Counted from the first letter of the stretch, positions 8,672 to 17,641 are shown. The stretch: 64,000 nt of DNA from Nitrospira sp. Ga0074138 (GCA_001464735.1 LNDU01000061.1:1-64000); one strand, 5' to 3'. Notes: generated by a model from the sequence alone, not told the origin. Numbers and translations are program-made.

Positions 8672-8695
8672 GATTTCCCCATTCCTCCTCCTGGG

Positions 8696-9247
8696 CTATT
8701 TCGGTCCCTGGAATTTCGGCGCCGCGCCGATGCTGTCAAGGCCTGCTTGGGCGCAGACGGCATCCAAATGCCCTCCCGGCGCTCCGCCGATACCGATCCC
8801 GCCGACCGCCTCACCGGCGATTTCTATCGGCAATCCACCGGCCAAAAACAGGATTTTGTCGTTCATCTGTTGCAGCCCCTGAACGGCCGGTGTTTTGGCG
8901 ATGAGCTCGGCGACATTGGCTGTCGGTCCACGCATGCTCGCAGCCGTATAGGCCTTTTTCTGGCTGCTCTCGACGGTATGCGGCCCGGCTCCATCCGCCC
9001 TCAGAAACGCTCTCAAAAGGCCGGCCCGATCTACCACCGCCGCGCTGACCCTATAGCCGTCTTTCGCGCACTGGTCTACAGCAGCCTTCGCCGCAGTCGC
9101 GGCGAGAGACACGGGCAATACCGCCTCACGCGGCAACTCTTCCGCTGTGACGAGCACAGGGAACAATCCGAGAGCACAGGCCAAGATGATGACCGGCCCC
9201 TGGGCGGACAACCGCACAGGGGACTGACGCCGACTCATGTATGCCAT
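8696..9247 (-). CDS. GlcG/HbpS family heme-binding-type exported protein (DUF336)
   Basis: 183 residues from the ATG at 9247, which has AAGGAGG 6 bases upstream. A signal peptide (LSAQGPVIILACALGLFPVLVTAEE) is followed by the GlcG/HbpS domain: AATAAKAAVDQCAKDGYRVSAAVVDRAG, AYTAASMRGPTANVAEL, and the glycine-rich AGGLPIEIAGEAVGGIGIGGAPGGHLD. HbpS-type proteins bind heme or act as redox-stress sensors outside the cell. Here the protein should be periplasmic. It lies in a run of redox genes and has no sensor kinase next to it. Confidence 0.85.
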   Translation of the reverse strand: MAYMSRRQSPVRLSAQGPVIILACALGLFPVLVTAEELPREAVLPVSLAATAAKAAVDQCAKDGYRVSAAVVDRAGLLRAFLRADGAGPHTVESSQKKAYTAASMRGPTANVAELIAKTPAVQGLQQMNDKILFLAGGLPIEIAGEAVGGIGIGGAPGGHLDAVCAQAGLDSIGAAPKFQGPK

Positions 9248-9293
9248 TGATTCCTCCTTGATTGAACGAACATATTGCACCTGCACAACATCG

Positions 9294-9971
9294 TTATCGG
9301 GCCCCTGCTGCCTCCAAAGCACCTATAATTTCTCGATAGCCATTCTGGCGGGCATGCTGGAGTGGCGTGACGCCGTCCTGATCAGGAATATTCACCGCTG
9401 CGCCGGCCGCCACGAGCATTCGCACGATCTCCTGGTGTCGTGGCCCTCCGCTGCCCAAGATGATGGCTTCCAGGAGGGCCGTCCAACCAAGATTGTTCAC
9501 GTGATTCACGTCGACATCTGAATTGAGCAAGGCCTTGACCACCTCGACGTGCCCGCGCTCGCACGCGGGAATCAGCGCCGTACCGCCGAAGCGATTATAA
9601 ATCTTAAAGTTCGGCTTGGCCCTCAGGGTGAGCGTGAGAATCTCCAGATACCCGCTGGCACCGGACAACAGCAGGGGACTGTCCAGCTTATTATCCTGCA
9701 CGTTGACATCGGCCCCGGCCTCTATCAAGAGTCGGGCGCTTTCGACATGGTTGTGGCTGGTGGCCGCGAGCAACGCCGTGCGCCCTTCTCCATCGCGACC
9801 ATGGATGTTGACTCCTGCCTTCAGCAGCCGCTGCACAGTTACCGTGTCATTCTTATCAGCCGCGAAAATCAACCGCAGATCGTCGCTCATGTTCTCACCA
9901 TGACCGTGAATAACCCAAGAGCCCAGAGCGATCATAAGAAATATCGTCATGCTTACCTGTCGTACCCTCAT
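9294..9971 (-). CDS. Exported ankyrin-repeat protein
   Basis: 225 residues: a signal peptide (MTIFLMIALGSWVIHGHGE), then about five ankyrin repeats, recognised by their consensus pieces: GEGRTALLAATSHNHVESARLLIEAGADVN, GGTALIPACERGHVEVVKALLNSDVDVN, GWTALLEAI and DGVTPLQHARQNGYREIIGAL. The protein probably acts in the periplasm as a binding partner. In other bacteria such proteins sit next to catalase or peroxidase genes (AnkB type); here the neighbours are the HbpS-like and DsbA-like proteins, which also suggests oxidative stress. No enzymatic motif is present. Confidence 0.85.
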   Translation of the reverse strand: MRVRQVSMTIFLMIALGSWVIHGHGENMSDDLRLIFAADKNDTVTVQRLLKAGVNIHGRDGEGRTALLAATSHNHVESARLLIEAGADVNVQDNKLDSPLLLSGASGYLEILTLTLRAKPNFKIYNRFGGTALIPACERGHVEVVKALLNSDVDVNHVNNLGWTALLEAIILGSGGPRHQEIVRMLVAAGAAVNIPDQDGVTPLQHARQNGYREIIGALEAAGAR

Positions 9972-10001
9972 CGCACGGGCTCCATCCAGCCTGAACGATG
10001 C

Positions 10002-10658
10002 TCAGGATAAAACTCGCGTTTGAATTCCTGTCGACAGCTGGTCAATCGCCGACACGAACGTCTCCACCGGCTGGGCGCCGGAGATCGCGCAGATCTTGTT
10101 CACGATGATACAGGGGACGCCGCGAATCCCGAGCTTGTGGCCAACCGCTTCTTCAGCCTTGACCTCTGCGACACCTTCATCACTCTCAAGAAATGGGGCC
10201 GCCTTCAGTCCCGCACGATCAGCCACCTCTACAAGCACCGATACAGAACCGATATCGAGCCCTTTTTCAAAATAGCCTTTGAACAATTGATCAACCACCG
10301 CGTCCTGACCGTCATGTTGTCTGGCATACCAAATCAACCGATGTGCGTGGAACGTGTTCGGTGTCCGGACGATCTTCTCAAACGCAAACTGTATCCGCTC
10401 GGCACTGCCCGCCTCCAGCAATCGTTGCTCCATCTCTTTGAATGTATCCAGATTCCCGAACTTCGCCTCGAGATAGGTCGTTCGATCCATCCCATCCTTC
10501 GGCATCGTCGGATTTAACTGAAACGGCCTCCACGCCACTCGGATCTTCACGGCATTGCCCACTTGCTGCAATGCCCGTTCAAGCCGCCGCTTCCCCACAT
10601 AGCACCAAGGGCAGATCACATCCGAGTAAACGTCGACCGTCAGTGTTCTCTCATTCAT
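10002..10658 (-). CDS. DsbA-family oxidoreductase, FrnE-like
   Basis: 218 residues without a signal peptide. The CPWC active-site motif lies at residues 16-19 in DVYSDVICPWCYVGKRRLE. A helical insertion follows, then the cis-proline loop in GIRGVPCIIVN. These are the marks of the cytoplasmic FrnE/polyketide-type DsbA subfamily (2-hydroxychromene-2-carboxylate isomerase/DsbA clan), thiol oxidoreductases linked to oxidative stress tolerance. The ATG overlaps the stop of the upstream pirin gene by 4 bases (10655-10658), so the two are co-translated. Confidence 0.88.
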   Translation of the reverse strand: MNERTLTVDVYSDVICPWCYVGKRRLERALQQVGNAVKIRVAWRPFQLNPTMPKDGMDRTTYLEAKFGNLDTFKEMEQRLLEAGSAERIQFAFEKIVRTPNTFHAHRLIWYARQHDGQDAVVDQLFKGYFEKGLDIGSVSVLVEVADRAGLKAAPFLESDEGVAEVKAEEAVGHKLGIRGVPCIIVNKICAISGAQPVETFVSAIDQLSTGIQTRVLS

Positions 10659-11539
10659 GACAGGTGGCCCATCTTGCCCGCTTGATAATCGGTCACAGCT
10701 TGTACGAGTTCGGCTTTGGTATTCATGACGAACGGACCGTGCCGCGCAATTGGCTCATCGATAGGCTCGCCACTCATAAGCACAATCCGACTATCTGACT
10801 TGGCCTCAATCGTCACCAGTGATCCATTCCGCTTGCACACAAACAATTCCGCCTCTCCGGCGTCACGTGAACCATTCACCGACACCAAGCCTTGCACCAC
10901 AAAAACAGACGTATTGTGCCCGTCCTGAAGATGCAACTCCGCGCGGTGACTAGCGGCTAGCTTCAAATCATAGAGTTCGATCGGTGTCACTGTATGGGCT
11001 GGCCCCTTCTGTCCCTGAGCTGTTCCAGCAATCACACGCAGGCGGCCTGCGCCACCTTCGAGTTCGACTGTTGGAATATCGGCGTTCAGGATCGTCTGGT
11101 AACGGGGCGCTGACATTTTCTGTGCGCGCGGCAGATTCACCCATAATTGAATGGCGTGCAACGTCCCACCCTTCTTGGCCCACTGTTTCTCGTGCAGCTC
11201 TTCGTGCACGACGCCGGACGCCGCCGTCATCCACTGCACATCACCCGGCCCAATCACGCCGGCGTTGCCGGCGGAATCTCGGTGAGCCACCAAGCCCTCA
11301 TAGACAATCGTCACGGTTTCAAACCCGCGGTGAGGATGTTCGCCGACGCCTCGCGGGTGATCGGTCGGTTCAAAATACTGTGGCCCGGCATAGTCCAGCA
11401 TGAGAAACGGACTGACCTCTCGATCGAGGTCGTTGCTCGGGAACAGGTTCCGCACAGGGAACCCATCTCCGACCATATGGGCCGATCCTGGTTGATAGAT
11501 CCCTGCGACTTCTTTGACAACAGCCGTCCCTGTAGCCAT
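10655..11539 (-). CDS. Pirin family protein
   Basis: 294 residues forming a bicupin. The N-terminal cupin carries GVGEHPHRGFETVTIVYEG and MTAASGVVHEE, which contain the conserved histidine/glutamate metal ligands of pirins. The family includes iron-binding quercetinases and redox-sensing regulators. I chose the ATG at 11539 and not 11554 because AAGGAGG lies about 9 bases before it. It starts 11 bp after the NmrA stop, with its ribosome site next to that stop, and overlaps the FrnE gene by ATGA at its end. Confidence 0.88.
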   Translation of the reverse strand: MATGTAVVKEVAGIYQPGSAHMVGDGFPVRNLFPSNDLDREVSPFLMLDYAGPQYFEPTDHPRGVGEHPHRGFETVTIVYEGLVAHRDSAGNAGVIGPGDVQWMTAASGVVHEELHEKQWAKKGGTLHAIQLWVNLPRAQKMSAPRYQTILNADIPTVELEGGAGRLRVIAGTAQGQKGPAHTVTPIELYDLKLAASHRAELHLQDGHNTSVFVVQGLVSVNGSRDAGEAELFVCKRNGSLVTIEAKSDSRIVLMSGEPIDEPIARHGPFVMNTKAELVQAVTDYQAGKMGHLS

Positions 11540-11550
11540 GTGGTCCTCCT

Positions 11551-12408
11551 TCACACCATCGTTCGTAGCGCGTCATCCAGCGTCACCGTACCCCGCACGA
11601 GCTTGTCAGGGTGCTCATACCCGATTGCGCCTTTGGAGAACGCCGTGTACATTTCTTCAAACAATCTCGCCGCCTCGTCCGAAAACCCGAACGACTTGAA
11701 CGTCGGAACCACGGCACTGAGTGGGGCATGTTGGGCCGTCACCGTTTTCCCAAGGATCTGACTGAGTGCCGCTGCCGCTTGATCCGGGCTGTACTCCTCC
11801 GGACCCGCCATTTCCACAATCTGCTTACCATAGCCACCAGTCATCAACTGCTCTGCTCCGATCCTGCCGATGTCCTTGGTCGAAATCATGAGAATCTTCG
11901 CCGTTGGCGCGATGAATGTCGGAAGAACACCCTGAGCCTTGGCCGCCCTAATGACCGGCGCCCAGTTGTCCATGAAATAACAGGGACGGAGAATGGTCAG
12001 GCGTTTGGCAAGACAACCAAGCGCCTGTTCTCCATAACTCGCCGCCCGAATCGGGCCGGTTCCACCGTGCAGATGTCCTCCCACCGACGACAGAAATACA
12101 ACATGATCGACTCCACTCTTCTGAACAGCTTCCGCCGCACGATCCATCCGCGCACGCTGATCCGCCAACCAGGCTTCAGCCCCGTAATTCGGCGGCACTA
12201 ACAAATAGAGTCCTTTCGCGCCTTCAAATGCCTTGGTTAATACCGACACATCATCGAGTGACGCCACGGCAACATCTGCCCCTTTCGCCTTCCAGCCAGC
12301 ACCCTTGTCGGCTGAACGGACAATCACCCGCACCGAATGTTTCTTACTCAGCAAGGTCTCCACCACCGCAGATCCCGTATTCCCTGTTGCACCAAGAACA
12401 ACAAACAT
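11551..12408 (-). CDS. NmrA-like NAD(P)-binding protein (possible quinone reductase/redox sensor)
   Basis: 285 residues of atypical SDR. The N-terminal VVLGATGNTGSAVVETLL is the NmrA/QOR2-type dinucleotide loop (GxxGxxG), and VRVIVRSADKG is the NADP-selective region with a basic residue. No YxxxK catalytic pair is evident, as usual for NmrA-like proteins, which bind NADP without, or with only weak, turnover. This is the first gene of the minus-strand redox run and has AGGAGG 7 bases before its ATG. The promoter should lie in 12409-12736. Confidence 0.85.
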   Translation of the reverse strand: MFVVLGATGNTGSAVVETLLSKKHSVRVIVRSADKGAGWKAKGADVAVASLDDVSVLTKAFEGAKGLYLLVPPNYGAEAWLADQRARMDRAAEAVQKSGVDHVVFLSSVGGHLHGGTGPIRAASYGEQALGCLAKRLTILRPCYFMDNWAPVIRAAKAQGVLPTFIAPTAKILMISTKDIGRIGAEQLMTGGYGKQIVEMAGPEEYSPDQAAAALSQILGKTVTAQHAPLSAVVPTFKSFGFSDEAARLFEEMYTAFSKGAIGYEHPDKLVRGTVTLDDALRTMV

Positions 12409-12736
12409 GATGAGTCCTCCTACTCCTTACGCGACGCCTGATCGGTTCGTAATCACCTTGGCATGATGGCGTCGCTACCCTTGATTGTAAAGCGCCGCTC
12501 TTCACGAGACCACAATGCATACCCACACATTCCACCTTGGCAACTTGCGTTCCAGTGCGACACTGGAAGTCTGAGATTTCCGATTCCGCTGCGGCTGAGA
12601 GGGTTTAGAGGTGAAACAATCGAAGGATCAAGAGATCATGATAGACCGATCAGGTGGCGAAGGATCGGCACCGTGCCGAGGGATCGGCTCCTCTAGGCTG
12701 AGCGTATGCTACCCTTAGTTAAATTGGAGGGCACTG
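12409..12736. other. Divergent intergenic region, no gene
   Basis: 328 bp between the NmrA gene (minus) and the exported OB-like gene (plus). It must hold promoters for both. The ribosome sites (AGGAGG for NmrA, GGAGG at about 12726 for the plus gene) are clear. I found no promoter close to consensus, and the short ORFs here have no coding character. Confidence 0.5.
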
Positions 12737-13228
12737 ATGACCGCTCCACTCATTCGCACCCACCTTCGAACCATCATCCTCATCCTGTCTGGATTGATCG
12801 GTCTTCATTCGGTGCTCGCATCGGATGAGCTCTCCCTCCCTTCCCGGGTTGGTGCAGTGAGAATATCCGTCGCCTCGTATGAACGAATTGCAATCAATAC
12901 ACTCTTAGCCCGTCCGGATCATTATCAGATGAGAGATATCCGCATCACCGGTACCATCTTGGCGATGCAGACGGAGACCATCACTAATCGGCTCATCTGT
13001 GGTCGAGCCCATGAACGGACGACACTCACACTTGAGGATGATAGTGGACAGATCGAGATCATCGATCGAGGGGCCTGTGGGAGCAATGTCGGTGCATTGA
13101 AAGCGCCGATGCTGAAGACAGGGCAACGAATCGATCTGCTCGTGCAGATCATGCTCCCTACCAGCTCGGGTTCTTCCGGCTCATCGGTGGAAGCGACCAT
13201 CCGCTATATCGACCTGGCCAGGGACTAA
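12737..13228 (+). CDS. Exported OB-fold-like protein of unknown function
   Basis: 163 residues with a signal peptide (RTIILILSGLIGLHSVLAS, probable cleavage after ALA-S). The mature part, from RPDHYQMRDIRITGTILAMQTE through LTLEDDSGQIEIIDRG to GQRIDLLVQI, follows the strand pattern of small periplasmic OB-fold domains, with two cysteines (ICGRAH and RGACGSN) that could form a disulfide. No catalytic site is seen. GGAGG precedes the ATG at good spacing. It is a single gene that converges with the toxin-antitoxin pair. Confidence 0.7.
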   Translation: MTAPLIRTHLRTIILILSGLIGLHSVLASDELSLPSRVGAVRISVASYERIAINTLLARPDHYQMRDIRITGTILAMQTETITNRLICGRAHERTTLTLEDDSGQIEIIDRGACGSNVGALKAPMLKTGQRIDLLVQIMLPTSSGSSGSSVEATIRYIDLARD

Positions 13229-13261
13229 CATTGCGTCTCCCAAATTTCAGTGAGAACCCAT

Positions 13262-13696
13262 TCAGCTTGCCGACGGGACGAAGTCTTGCAATCTCACGAT
13301 CCGACCTATTTTATGAGCCTGCCGATAATACCGTTCGTCGGCGGTCACCAACATCGCCCCGGACTTGTGTAATGCGACGGCATGATACAGCGTATCGAAG
13401 ACATGCTGCCCGAGTGATGCGGAGAGATCGCAGGCTTTCTGATAGACCTCGATATCCGTAATGACTGGCAACTCAAGCGCGTCTAGCAGGGAAACGGCTC
13501 GGCGTGCCCGACCGGGATCCAATCGTGCAATGACCGCAGCGGTCTCCGCCAGCCAGTGTGGTGGTTGAACGACGGCAAGCCGAGATTCTTTGATCAAGTT
13601 GAGAATTTGAAGAGCTTGGAACGAATGGGACTCTTCGGCACGATCGGCAAAGACCCACTTGATGATCACGCTGGCATCAAGCACGACCGTCATCAC
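13262..13696 (-). CDS. PIN-domain toxin, VapC type
   Basis: 144 residues. The acidic PIN residues are in place: VVLDASVIIKW at the start (Asp7), a glutamate in WLAETAAV, an aspartate in HVFDTLYHAVAL and another in LVTADERYY. VapC proteins are Mg2+-dependent endoribonucleases that cut tRNA or rRNA when free of their antitoxin. The start overlaps the antitoxin stop by 4 bases. The length is slightly above the family average of about 130. Confidence 0.88.
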   Translation of the reverse strand: MMTVVLDASVIIKWVFADRAEESHSFQALQILNLIKESRLAVVQPPHWLAETAAVIARLDPGRARRAVSLLDALELPVITDIEVYQKACDLSASLGQHVFDTLYHAVALHKSGAMLVTADERYYRQAHKIGRIVRLQDFVPSAS

Positions 13697-13926
13697 GGTC
13701 GTCCGCGTCTCCTCGCAGCTCGAACGGTCGTATCGGTGACTCGTCGTGTCCGCTTTCGTAACGCCAATAACTGCTCAACCACCTTGGCGCGGCGTTGAAG
13801 CCGCCGGTGCTCTTCGACAGCCTGCCGCATCAGGTCCGTCAACACCGCACTCTTGTTCTGCCGGCGAAACGCCTTATCGAACGCATCCTTCACATCTGAG
13901 GGAACACTAAAGTTCACGGTCGCCAT
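13693..13926 (-). CDS. Ribbon-helix-helix-type antitoxin partner of the PIN toxin
   Basis: 77 residues. The N-terminal MATVNFSVPSDVKDAFDKAF is a typical RHH DNA-binding strand and helix, and the basic C-terminal half (RRAKVVEQLLALRKRTRR) would wrap the toxin. Gene order (antitoxin first, ATGA overlap to the toxin) is that of a type II VapBC pair. GAGGG lies 7 bases before the ATG. A perfect 8-bp palindrome sits 12 bp upstream and is probably bound by this protein for autoregulation. Confidence 0.82.
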   Translation of the reverse strand: MATVNFSVPSDVKDAFDKAFRRQNKSAVLTDLMRQAVEEHRRLQRRAKVVEQLLALRKRTRRVTDTTVRAARRRGRP

Positions 13927-13938
13927 ATCAAACCCTCA

Positions 13939-13957
13939 TTGTTGAAATATTCAACAA
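13939..13957 (-). promoter_or_regulatory. Operator palindrome of the toxin-antitoxin operon
   Basis: TTGTTGAA-ATA-TTCAACAA, perfect 8-bp arms around 3 bp, lies directly upstream of the antitoxin ribosome site. RHH antitoxins bind such paired half-sites to repress their own operon. Confidence 0.6.
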
Positions 13958-14022
13958 GAGCATGCCAGCCAGTCGTTGGGCTGTCAAGCGGAGCGCCAAC
14001 TCAATCCTACGCTTCACGCATC

Positions 14023-14679
14023 TCACCTCGTCCCCGGCACTGAATCCGGCACGCCGAAGCGACGTCGCTCCTCGTCCGTCAGGTCCCGGCCGATGGCCTT
14101 CCGCAATTCCATCGACAGCTCCTCGATCGGACGGCAGCGCTCCGCAGCGCCACAGTCGCACGGTCTGGTCGGCGCTCGCCGTCACGAGGGTCTTCCCATC
14201 CGGCGCAACCTGCGCGCTCGTGCCCCCCGCTCATGCCCCCGCAGCACAGATAGTGCCTTCCCTCTCCCCACGTCCCACAGCCGCGCCGTCTGATCGGCGC
14301 TCGCCGTCACCACGGTCTTTCCGTCGGGTGCAAACCGTGCGTACCAGACCCCTGCCTCATGCCCCCGCAACACGGACAGTGCCTTCCCACTCGCCACATC
14401 CCATAGCCGCGCCGTCGCGTCCGATCCGTTCATGTCACCACTCGCCGTCACTACGGTTTTCCCGTCAAAGGGGAATTGGGCGCTTGCGAATTGGCCCTCA
14501 TATCCGCGCAAGACGTGTAATTCCTTCCCACTCGCCACATCTCACAGCCGCGCGGTGCCATCCAAACTCGCCGTCACCACCGTCTTCCCATCAAGGGGGA
14601 AATTGTGCACTCAAGACCTCATCCTCATACCCATGCAGCACTTGCAACCCTTTCGAATCGCGAATAAGTCAATAGTCAT
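14023..14679 (-). pseudogene. Decayed WD40-repeat protein, last gene of the TIR/STAND operon
   Basis: Four WD40 repeats are readable on the minus strand, each with the DGKTVVTAS...LWDV pattern, but in several frames. The ATG at 14679 overlaps the preceding stop (ATGA) and loses frame within about 10 codons. A G5 run (14595-14599) shifts it again, a TGA at 14542-14544 replaces the usual tryptophan codon of LWDV, a C6 run (14223-14228) causes a third shift, and a further shift follows RLWRC. The C-terminal CRPIEELSMELRKAIG...LTDEERRRFGVPD, a tail I associate with bacterial STAND-linked WD40 proteins, survives to a TGA at 14023. WD40 propellers usually sense or bind partners of nSTAND1 ATPases. 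The number of lesions suggests real decay, though some are homopolymer indels. Confidence 0.75.
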
Positions 14680-14879
14680 TCCAAGCTATATACTTTCTTA
14701 AGCTTAGACTCCCACCCCTGCATTTCCTTCCCGGCCCCGACCTTTGTCATGCCATCGGCCAGCGCAGCGATATTCACCATGCCATTTTTGAGATCCTCGA
14801 TACTCTGTGTGTAGCTGGTCGTGGCATCCAGTAGTAGGCGGAAGGGGGTGACCCTTTGCGGACTCATCGGCGTCCTCAC
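14676..14879 (-). CDS. Small protein (67 aa) between STAND ATPase and WD40 gene
   Basis: 67 residues, with an ATGA overlap at both ends (14876-14879 with the STAND gene, and with the WD40 remnant start), so it is translated as part of the operon. It is predicted helical (LLLDATTSYTQSIEDLKNGMVNIAALADGMTKV), without cysteines or membrane helix, and ends in KLKKVYSLE. I recognise no family. The location suggests an adaptor or regulator of the ATPase. Confidence 0.55.
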   Translation of the reverse strand: MRTPMSPQRVTPFRLLLDATTSYTQSIEDLKNGMVNIAALADGMTKVGAGKEMQGWESKLKKVYSLE

Positions 14880-17641
14880 CGCTTGAACCTGTTCCGCAGT
14901 CGATAGGCCAAGACACTAGCCGTAAACACCAGGCTAATAATCGCCGTCAGCACACTAAGGCGCGCATGAACCCACAAGGCCTCCAGCGCGCTCACATGAT
15001 GTTCAATGAGAATCTCCCCCCGTTTTGTCCGGATCTGTTTGACCAGGCCATGGCCAACCACAGTCATTCCCTTCCCATCCGGCCGCAAGGCGACGCTCTC
15101 GATCATGAACTTGTCCAGTCGCTCTAGGCCAACCTCCTCCCCTTCGTTGAGTAGCACGCTGCCAAAATACGGATAATCCGGAAAGGTGATTATCCCATCG
15201 CCGGTCAACACGCTGAAGTCCAATACGGAAACAGGGATACCTCCAAAAACATGGTTTGCTAATTGCCCTAAGACAAATGTCGGTAATAAGACCAGTTCGT
15301 CTGACTGCGCCTTGACCGTGACACGAGACGGCTGTTCCGGCAAGGCAACGCGATAGGTCAGCTCATCTTGCTGGCGAAACGGAAGCGCGAGATCACGCAG
15401 CTCCGCCTGGACCGCGATCAACCTGAAGGGCTCTCGGATCGAAAGCGTGACGGTGTCCTGACCTACGATCCGGAACGTAAAACCCTCCTTTTTACCACCA
15501 TGGATCTCTCGCGCTTCCAGCGTCACGCGCGCGCCCGACGCTACAGACATGGCATCGAGATGGATCGTCTTCGGTCCACCAACAGTGGATGTCTCCACCG
15601 TCACTCTGGGATGCCGCGTTGTGTCCTTAGCCGCCAACGTCACCTTGGCATCGTTAACCTTCAGACGCTTCCAGGCTGATTGGGGAAAGTCATCCTGGTG
15701 GACCTGATACTGCATCGGATCGGCGACCTCGATCATGGTTGGCTCAAAGGCCAGCGAGGCAAACTTTTCGACGGCGACGGACTGCATGTCAAACCCCTCA
15801 AGGATCGTCTTGCCTTGCGACGTCTCCCCAATTTCGAATTCCACCCGCTCCGTGGTCAACTCCACCTGCACCCGCGCCGGCACTGGCCAGAGCATGAGGC
15901 CGACCACGATGACCGCCATTAAACAACAGGTCAGCGCCATGCGCATCTTCTGACGACTGAACTCGGCGTATTCTTGTGCTTGTCGTGTCTCCTTCTCGGC
16001 TCGCACCAACTCAGCTTCAACGCGCTTAGCCGTCTCACGCTGTACCTGTGCCTCTAGCTTGGCTCGCTCGGCCGCCTGCCGCTGCACTTCCGCCTCTAGT
16101 TCCAAGCGTTTGGTTTCCGCTGCCTTGGCTTCCTGCTCCAGCCGCCCTTTCTCAGCTTTGGCCCGCTGCACACGCGCAAGACTCTCTTCGATGTACTGAT
16201 TCACCTCTCTATAGTGAACGGGCCCGCGATAGCGTTTTGTCCAGACTCCTGGATTCCCACGTTCCTTGATCCGCTCGCGCCAACGATCAGCGCGCTCACC
16301 ATCGTATTCATCGAGCCAGCCGCCACCTTCAATCTGTCTGGCTGTACGCTGCTGCCATTCTCTCAGCTCGGCCACATCCACCTCTTCTTCGTCCAACCAT
16401 TGCCGGAAAAGGCGCCATTGGCGGAACAGGCTTTCGTGGCTGATGTCGATCATCCTGTCGTTATCGAGCAGCGTGCTCACAGGGGGCAAGAGAAAGCCTA
16501 CCCCCTCGGCACGGAAGGCATCGATCACCGCCCACAGATTCTCTCGTTCCTGTTCACCTACAAATTCGACCAACTGCTTGATCGTCTGTGGACGACGCAC
16601 CTCTCGACCATCTCGCCGCTCGACCAATGCGAGGAAAATCTGACGCGCCATGAGTTTGCGCTCGGATGAAAGGGCATCGTAGATCTCAAAGGCATGTCTG
16701 TCGATCGCATAGGACAGCCCCACCTCCCCAGAGAATGCTTGCCAGGCACTGACCATCCGCATAGGCCCATCATACCGAGCACACACTGCCATAAAATCAT
16801 CTAAAGCAATGCGAGTACGCGCAGCTTCGCGAGCCCTGTTCCACATGCGCAGGAGCGCATGTTCCAGAATCGGGAGTTCGTCCTCCCCTCCTAGCGTATT
16901 GACCAGCTTGTTCACGAGCACAGGATCGATCTCACCCCCGACGAGCGACAGTGGTGAGGCAATGATCGACTTGAGTTGGTCCGGCCCTAGCCGAGGTGTG
17001 AGATAGATGCCGCGGTTAATGGCCTCCGGTAGCCCGAAGAAGGCGACACAGTTCCCCAGGAAATCTGACCGCATGGTCATCACCACGTAGATCGGCACGT
17101 CTTCTGAGGCGGAGCGTAGCAAGAGGTTAATGAACGCTTCGGCTTCGTCGACATTCTTTTGCCTGTAGCGAAAGATCTCCTCGAACTGGTCCACAACCAG
17201 CAGCAACGCTTGTCCGCCGGACGCAACGCCCTTCTGCCTGTAGAGCTCGGTCAGCGCCAGGGGACTCCTGGCCAGCGCGGCACTCAAGGATGCGATGCCA
17301 TCAGCCGGCCGTTCACTGTCGATCCAGCCCGGTTGCTTCACCAACTCCTTCGCGAGATTGGTGAGGGGCGCATCGCCCGGCGTAACGATACATACATTCC
17401 AACTGTGCCCGGCGGACGCGAGCGCACCTCGATGCAACGCCGGCACGACCCCGGCTCGCACGAGCGATGACTTCCCGCTGCCCGATGCGCCGAGCACAGC
17501 AATGAACCGCTGCTGTCCCTGCAATTTGCCCAGCAGATCCCGAACATGCTGCTCCCGCCCAAAGAAAAGGACGGCATCGCTCTCACTGAAGGGGCGAAGG
17601 CCGACGTAAGGCGCTTGGAGTGAGAGGGTGATGCGCTTCAT
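14876..17641 (-). CDS. Membrane-anchored nSTAND1 ATPase with extracytoplasmic domain
   Basis: 921 residues. The N-terminal nSTAND1 NTPase has PYVGLRPFSESDAVLFFGRE, Walker A GASGSGKS (51-58), Walker B LLLVVDQFEE (147-155), the winged-helix part with LPILEHALLRMW, and ISHESLFRQWRLFRQWL near 400. A coiled coil rich in Lys/Glu/Ala/Gln spans about 485-560. A transmembrane helix (about 568-586) follows, then about 300 residues of beta-rich sequence predicted outside the cytoplasm, a second helix (about 894-912) and a basic end YRLRNRFKR. nSTAND1 proteins usually carry sensor repeats such as WD40 at the C-terminus; here a membrane-spanning module takes that place. The start overlaps the TIR gene stop by ATGA. 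Likely role: a switch that couples a signal to the TIR effector. Confidence 0.82.
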   Translation of the reverse strand: MKRITLSLQAPYVGLRPFSESDAVLFFGREQHVRDLLGKLQGQQRFIAVLGASGSGKSSLVRAGVVPALHRGALASAGHSWNVCIVTPGDAPLTNLAKELVKQPGWIDSERPADGIASLSAALARSPLALTELYRQKGVASGGQALLLVVDQFEEIFRYRQKNVDEAEAFINLLLRSASEDVPIYVVMTMRSDFLGNCVAFFGLPEAINRGIYLTPRLGPDQLKSIIASPLSLVGGEIDPVLVNKLVNTLGGEDELPILEHALLRMWNRAREAARTRIALDDFMAVCARYDGPMRMVSAWQAFSGEVGLSYAIDRHAFEIYDALSSERKLMARQIFLALVERRDGREVRRPQTIKQLVEFVGEQERENLWAVIDAFRAEGVGFLLPPVSTLLDNDRMIDISHESLFRQWRLFRQWLDEEEVDVAELREWQQRTARQIEGGGWLDEYDGERADRWRERIKERGNPGVWTKRYRGPVHYREVNQYIEESLARVQRAKAEKGRLEQEAKAAETKRLELEAEVQRQAAERAKLEAQVQRETAKRVEAELVRAEKETRQAQEYAEFSRQKMRMALTCCLMAVIVVGLMLWPVPARVQVELTTERVEFEIGETSQGKTILEGFDMQSVAVEKFASLAFEPTMIEVADPMQYQVHQDDFPQSAWKRLKVNDAKVTLAAKDTTRHPRVTVETSTVGGPKTIHLDAMSVASGARVTLEAREIHGGKKEGFTFRIVGQDTVTLSIREPFRLIAVQAELRDLALPFRQQDELTYRVALPEQPSRVTVKAQSDELVLLPTFVLGQLANHVFGGIPVSVLDFSVLTGDGIITFPDYPYFGSVLLNEGEEVGLERLDKFMIESVALRPDGKGMTVVGHGLVKQIRTKRGEILIEHHVSALEALWVHARLSVLTAIISLVFTASVLAYRLRNRFKR

